NCBI RefSeq assembly: GCF_030272615.1
Contig: NC_081413.1
Span: 101,160,239 to 101,224,238, forward strand
Length of the DNA: 64,000 nucleotides
Direction of reading: 5' to 3'
Source: Cryptomeria japonica
Lineage: Eukaryota; Streptophyta; Pinopsida; Cupressales; Cupressaceae
Shown here piece after piece: positions 58,167-64,000 of the stretch (its first letter is position 1; each line of letters begins with the position of its first letter). The notes below the pieces were generated by a model, which was given only the letters and a program-made list of their open reading frames with translations, made no database searches and was not told the origin of the DNA. The position numbers and the translations under genes are program-made.

Positions 58167-59970
58167 GTAAGATTGACATCTCTATTATCTTTACCTTGTC
58201 CTTTGAAAGATTGTTTGCTTGTGTTATTCTTTTTTATTTTAATTTGCTATTGCTGATAAGTGACATTAGTTGGACATTAAAGATTCACTTGTACTATTAA
58301 ATGTTGCATTTGGTTTTTGTAACAAGGATTCACATTTATCTTCTGTAGCACGAGAACTTAGCTGAGAGTGATATGTGTAAGCAAAAGTCTGCACTAGATA
58401 CAATTTCAGGTCAATTTTTTATCTAAATAAATTATTCAGACAATAAGGGATGGCAAGTTTTTCACAATATTCTCACTCCCAAAAAGGAGAGATGCCACCT
58501 AGGGTTAATGGATGGCAAGTTCTGGAAGTAAATCTGAGTAAAATGGGCAGGTCATTGTCAGGTTTAATTATTGAATAAAGCTGTCTATGCCATGGTGAAG
58601 AATGACCTCATTCAAACAGAGTTTTACTGTGCTTGCTTGGTTTGTTGTGATGATTTCTTTTCCTGGAATTGACTTGTATTTTCTATATAAGGCCCTCAAC
58701 TCCATAGGTATCATGAGTTTTTTTATTACTGTGTAATATACTGATTTTCGGATGTTTTGATTTGACCTATATTGCATTAATGTTGGTAGTTTTCACCTTT
58801 GGTATCTTTAATCCAAGAGTGAATATTTTTAGATGAGCTATGGCATGATTTTGAATTGTTGTGTATGTTTATCCTGTTGGTGTATGAATTTGTAGAACTA
58901 TTTTTATCCTATCGAGTTTTTCATTGTATATGTACTTTTATAGGAAGGTAATCATCTCCATAAACACTAATAAGTAGTTAATAGGTACTGTTACTGCATA
59001 TAAATTGTCCAGAAATTTACCAGAAATTTACAGAGGACAGCATTCATAAATTTTGATTCCACTTCAAATTGGAGTGGTTTCCAAATTAGTCTTGTGCAGA
59101 AGTATTCTAAAACAAATCTATACTAGTATTTACATAAGAAAAAAATTGTGCAAATAAAAAAATATTATTGATCCTAAGATCAGTTGAGGAAGAAAGAAAG
59201 ATGCAAGCGAGGACTGTAAAACTCTAGGAGACTCAGATTTTTATTGAGAACAATGAAATACATATAATGTATTGGCTTGACACAGCTGTCTTAAGAATAA
59301 GGATTTTGGATTCACCACACCATGAAACAAAGAGAAAATTAAAAAATATATAACCCTTAAATTCCAGGAGGTGACTGGTATTTAGAAGTGCATAGGAGTT
59401 TTTATTGGGAGGATGATATGGTTCTAAACTTATATTGCTTAAGGTAGATGATCAAATTCACGTGAGCCTCCATGTTTGTGTTAGTTGCATGTTATTGAAA
59501 AAATTTGACTGGCCTTTCTATGAAAATCACAATATATATAAATATATTTTATATATTGATGTAGATGGAAAAGAGGATGGTAAAGGTTGAAAGACATTGG
59601 CTGGATTGAAATTGTGGTGCTCACCAACTCTGTTTGAAGATTTTTGCCAAAAAGGTGGCACTTGCAAAAGTAATCCCATTGTATTTATGAAGATATTTGA
59701 GTAAAATCATGAGACACATACATACAAACGGTAACTGCTTTGCATCCGTTTGTCCAACCATCTGGACAATGATCATGGTTAGAAACTGGCTATCTCAAGA
59801 AAAAGTTGGCTTCGTCAAACTGCCTATTTGACTTGATAGTTGCAACACAGGCTTTGGCATACCAAAAAGATGAAATGGAAATACTTTCTCTCAAAGCTTT
59901 GAGGCCTTAGAGATTCATAAAACTGCTTAAATCACCAATGTGGCAGTTTAGGACAGCATTTTGAAGATGT
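58167..59970 (+). other. intron 2 of the esterase gene, left part
   Basis: The intron starts at 58167 and extends beyond the window, at least 5.8 kb. This part is AT-rich with no recognised gene or element. Confidence 0.55.
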
Positions 59971-60900
59971 CTGTAATGTCCCTTTTTATAAATGCCCTAG
60001 TTTTCTCCCAAAAATCACAAATCCAAAATTAAACAAGGGCAAACATAGTTAGGGATATAATCTTCATTTAAGAATTAGATGAGATTAGCCTATTTTCTCG
60101 AAACCTGCGATGAGATTAGACAATGATGTAGATATAACTCATGAAATACATTCAATTCTACGATTAGGATATGTATAAACCAATATCTACAATTACATGG
60201 AAAATCAACCATAATGAGGGCTGAGTTTGAAGACATGATGAGGTGCCCCAAGTATCTTCTACCCTATGCCCAACAGCAAGACCTTATCCTTTGTGGCCTC
60301 ATGTGGTCCTTAACCGATGGTCCTCAACCATCATCATGAGGTGGCGTACCTAGTGAGGGCTTTACACTATTCCCTTCCATCATATCAACTTCTCACCTCT
60401 TATGATTGATTCACTTCAACAATTGATCCATGTGGAGATAGTAGGGAAGCTACAATACGGTGCCTTTGACCCTCAACCCTTGGCCCAAGGTTAGGACCTT
60501 ATCCTCCTTCGCCTCATTTGGTCCTTAACTGATGGTCCTCAACCATCATCATGAGGTGACCCCTTGGTCCTTAACCAATGGTCCTTGATCATCTTTACAA
60601 GGTGTTGTGCCTAGTGAGGAATCTCTCATCGTTCCCCCTATTGTGCCCCTTCCTTCTATCACAATTGCAAATAATGATAAAACATACAAATTATACATCA
60701 TGATCCTCCAGCATTATTCTCATTATGAATATACATAAAATATGTTACAAAATATAAAGTACATGGATGCAAAGGGAATAAGTTATAAATATATGAACAC
60801 TAGAAGAGCATAAATAATTTAAGTGCATGAATATATATATATATATAATGTTGTTATATTATTTTAATTTATCCATACCAAATCGCAGCACTTGTATCCT
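59971..60900. other. probable LTR remnant with two imperfect repeats
   Basis: TGTAATGTCCC at 59971 resembles the start of many plant LTRs, but no partner end is found. The phrases GTCCTTAACnGATGGTCCTC and CAACCATCATCATGAGGTG occur at 60310-60345 and again at 60530-60560, with a third, weaker copy at 60570-60605. Confidence 0.4.
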
Positions 60901-60904
60901 CCGT

Positions 60905-61165
60905 GCTGAGTTAATAATATTAAATTGTACTAATATTAATTCTATTAAGTTTTAACAATATTAATTGTATTAGTAGTATTAATAATATTGAACTGTATTA
61001 TTAGTATCCATTGTATTAACCCTATTAAATTGTATTCATATTACTAATTGTATTAGCAATCTTTTATTATATTAACAGCCTCATGTTGTGTTAACAGTAT
61101 TTATTTTATTAATAGCATTATGCGTGTTTACTGTATTTTATTTTATTAACACTTGCATTACTGTA
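60905..61165. repeat. degenerate ATTGTATTAATA tract
   Basis: Words such as AATATTAATTGTATTA, AACTGTATTATTAG and AACAGTATTTATTTTATTAA recur about every 20-25 bp. Purely AT-rich low-complexity expansion. Confidence 0.6.
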
Positions 61166-61315
61166 TTTTGCATTTTTTAGCCCCTTGGGTCAGAATTTGA
61201 TGATGTGACAGTTGGACCATGTTTGTGCCATGGTCCAAACTGGATTGATTAGTTAACAACCTAAGCTTTCTAATACATGTACAAACTTTGAAAATTGAGT
61301 AATGGACTAGGATTT

Positions 61316-62852
61316 TGTTGGCATTTTGGCACTAAGTTGTCATTGATGTCAACTGGCATGATGGATAGTCATATGAGTGTGAGCATAAAGGATGAAGGCC
61401 TACCAGTAAGGTACAAACCGGTCTGAAAGTTGGTTGCTTGTTTATGATGAAGAGGCAGAATGTGGAAGTTGTCACAAACCACTAAGGTGTAGATGTGCTA
61501 CCGGTATAGTGTGCTCTACCAGTTGACAAAAGAAGAAAGTTCTATTGGCAAAGGGATGTACCGGTATGTGTTTGCTGGACCAACTATGTGTTGGTGGGCC
61601 ACATTTTGATCGTTGTGATGCCATGTGGAGCAGAGATGGCAAACCTGCTGTGGTCGTTGAAGCCCCATCGACAGGGTCGTTGAAACAGATAATCGCCATT
61701 AATGAAGGAGCCACAAATCACGGGATTGTATTTGACTGATTACGGCTCGAGAAAGAATGAATGACAAAGGAAGATCAGGGAGTAGTTGGTGCTTGAATCA
61801 ATGCAAAGGAAATCCGATTCAGGAAGTCCTCGAAAAGGAAACAGCTGAAGTGTCTTTATGTGTTGACGGATTTCAAGGCAGGAGATCTTGTTCGAGATTG
61901 CTATTTTCAGCAGATATGCATTGGATAATGCAAACTGTGTACAAATGCATCTTTGAAGGATAGGTGATCTATCCAAGACAGGCTGGATTGGTTCTCTTGA
62001 AGATCATGTCGGAAAGAGGAAACCCTAACCGCTTCGAAGTTTGAATTGCTTTCTGGCGGGAAATCACGGGATAAGCGATGAGAGCTAAAGATAGAATGTG
62101 ATGATACTGCTAAGGAAGTGAGAAGAAGAGAGAGTGAGCAAGGAGAGGGATTTGCTATGCCATAGAAAAGAGTTTTTAAGAAAGCAACAGTGTGTGTGAG
62201 CAAGCATACCGGTGAGAGGATTCTACCGACATAACTATAGTCTTGCAGCTGAGCCTAACCGACAAAGTATGGTAGAGCGGGCAGCATCCAAGAGTGACAT
62301 AGTGTGTTGAGAGATTGTGTGAGAGAAGGAGAGAAATACAACAGAGGACGAGAATCAAAGGAAGTAATCTCACAACCGGTAGTTTGAGATTCAGTGGAGG
62401 AGAAAAGACTGTCACCCGACAGAGAGTTATTTGATCAAAGAGTTGCAAAATTCATTTGCAACAAGAAGCCTAAATTGCATTTAGTATTTCAATATACATC
62501 GCCAAGTTGAAGCTTGGTGCAGGGTTGGTGCCCTAAAAGTGCAGGGGTTGGTGCTCCTTGGGTTGGTGCCCTAAATCTTTGTAAGTCAGTGTTTTACCTG
62601 TGAGGCTGGATTGGAGTAGTAGTCTCTAGCAACTTTTCTCATTGAGGTTTTTCCCATATTGGGTTTTCCTCGTAAATCTGGTGTTGTGAGTTACTTTTGT
62701 GTGAATGATCTCTTTGGTCTTTCTTCTTGTATTATTGGTATGACTGTTTAGTGGTTAAGTGAATAACTGCTATTCTGAAGTTAGATTAGAAAGAGGAAAA
62801 AGGTTTGAAACCATTGATTCACCCCCCTCTCAGTGGTATTCTGTGTTCAACA
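61316..62852 (+). mobile_element. solo LTR with target duplication GATTT
   Basis: The block starts TGTTGGCATTTTGGC and ends GTTCAACA, 1537 bp. GATTT flanks it at 61311-61315 and 62853-62857. It carries GATTCACCCCCCTCTCAGTGG just before the 3' end, a hallmark of several plant copia LTRs, and is the inverted relative of 43328-44855. No internal region or second LTR is present, so it probably formed by LTR-LTR recombination inside intron 2. Confidence 0.88.
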
Positions 62853-62865
62853 GATTTATGACCCC

Positions 62866-62907
62866 ATCCAACTCAGTGCACAAATTTGATGTCTAACTGA
62901 GTTGGAT
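62866..62907. repeat. 12-bp inverted repeat
   Basis: ATCCAACTCAGT at 62866-62877 and ACTGAGTTGGAT at 62896-62907 are perfect complements with an 18-base loop, nine bases beyond the solo LTR duplication. Confidence 0.8.
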
Positions 62908-64000
62908 GCACAAGGGAGCAGAAAGTGATTATTGTTCTAAATAGAGCTATTGATCCCCCAAAAACAATCCAAGCTGTTGTTAACAACAGTGGAGCTGTTT
63001 GTTAACACTTCTATAGTAGTGGAGAGTATCACTGGCAGTATGCCCAGATGTCTTCATGGCAATTGAATTTGTGTGACATGCCTCTTTAGTTTTTTGCCTC
63101 TGGTACTTCCTTGAATATTGTTTGACTTTCACCTATTGACATAAGTAAAGGTTATTGATCTTTCAAGTTAGATTGTTGAACCTTGGTTACAGTTAACATG
63201 TTAAGGGAAATTATAAATAGATCATTATCCTTTAACAACACTAAAACCAAAAAAAGATGGGGGTACACACATTCACACACAAACATAGCACACAAAGTTT
63301 CCCATGCTTAATTATTTTCATTTATTAAATTTCTCAATCAATAGTACATTCTCCATTATAATGACTTTATACATTCTTCATAAGTTTAAGCATTCACTCT
63401 TTATCTCTTCTGCACATATTACTTTCAATTCTCTATCTTCTCGCTCTATCTTCTATGTTACTCATCCTCTACATGTTACATGCATAACTGACATGAATTA
63501 TGCCTTAATACAATTACAAACAAAGGACATGTCCATTCTTCATTGGTTGCCTCCTCATATGCCTTGTCACCTTGGGTGTTACCATGCAGGTCTTCATGCT
63601 GTAAACTTTGTTTAGTCTTTTGCAGCAGGTATCTATTGTTGCAATACTGGTGGATCCTCTGTGGTAACTTATGATCCTTACAACCTTGTGAAGAACCTTG
63701 TCTTCATTATTCTGAATTTGAACATTTGTCTTCTTCTCGACACATATAAATGAACCTAGATCTCTCAAAGGCAAATTGTTGGCAGGTCAACTCTCAAATT
63801 TTGACCAGTTCCTCAAAACTTCAAAATTGTAGAAGGATTTTTGTCGTGCTAATGCAAGGGAAGGATGCTTTTGTTCTTCTGAATCAACATCTCTGAGAAA
63901 ATTCACCAACTTTTTAGCAAATTCTCAAGTTGTGATAGGTGCGTTCTGGTTTCAGCTATTTCTATAGTATCTTTGAGTGTATTATGCACTCCTTTTTCTT
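62908..64000. other. intron 2, right part
   Basis: No exon, element or repeat recognised up to the window end. Confidence 0.45.

Noticed and set aside
63304-63615. Plus-strand frame of about 100 codons
   Set aside because: Composition is that of random AT-rich DNA and no domain is visible; it is not an esterase exon.

Overview
This is a stretch of plant nuclear genome, most probably from a gymnosperm (conifer-like). It is AT-rich, made mostly of nested and mutated retrotransposons, and holds one host gene split by an intron of about 22.8 kb. No bacterial, viral or organellar gene set is present and I found no rRNA or tRNA gene. The gymnosperm assignment is an inference from the retroelement types, the solo LTRs and the very long intron.

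Layout. 1-14.1 kb: a large minus-strand Ty3/gypsy element of Tat/Ogre type (TATA-bearing 5' LTR on the right, tRNA primer site, long leader with two arrays of an 8-bp motif phased every 21 bp, an upstream ORF, gag, protease, RT, RNase H, a second RNase H, integrase, and possibly an antisense ORF running off the left edge). 14.8-16.0 kb: the 3' part of a minus-strand LINE. 17.4-21.6 kb: a non-autonomous LTR element with a 465-bp internal region and target duplication GTTAG. 23.5-26.4 kb: a decayed Pro/Ser/Gln-rich minus-strand reading frame, interrupted by an LTR and an (AT)44 microsatellite. 27.5-29.2 kb: a minus-strand solo LTR whose outer tip forms a perfect 109-bp inverted repeat with the neighbouring DNA. 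31.06-33.61 kb: a 5'-truncated LINE bounded by an 18-bp target duplication; it carries an RNase H and, downstream of it, an unrecognised ORF of about 560 codons.

35.05 kb onward is the host gene (plus strand). Exon 1 (35050-35312) and exon 2 (58099-58166) join in phase to encode the start of a DUF676-type putative serine esterase; later exons lie beyond the window. Intron 1 contains a decayed Ty3/gypsy pol (37.6-41.2 kb), a solo LTR (43.3-44.9 kb), an 8.5-kb non-autonomous element with 3-kb LTRs (45.26-53.78 kb), a gag-only copia-type element (54.51-56.56 kb) and a GGAACC...GGTTCC minisatellite. Intron 2 contains another solo LTR (61.3-62.9 kb).

Best candidates for something undescribed are the 21-bp-phased arrays in the gypsy leader, the LINE with an extra ORF after RNase H, the perfect palindrome at an LTR tip, and a small hairpin motif that occurs once beside the primer site of one element and six times in tandem in another. 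All comparisons were made by eye; boundaries given to the base rest on target-site duplications unless stated otherwise.
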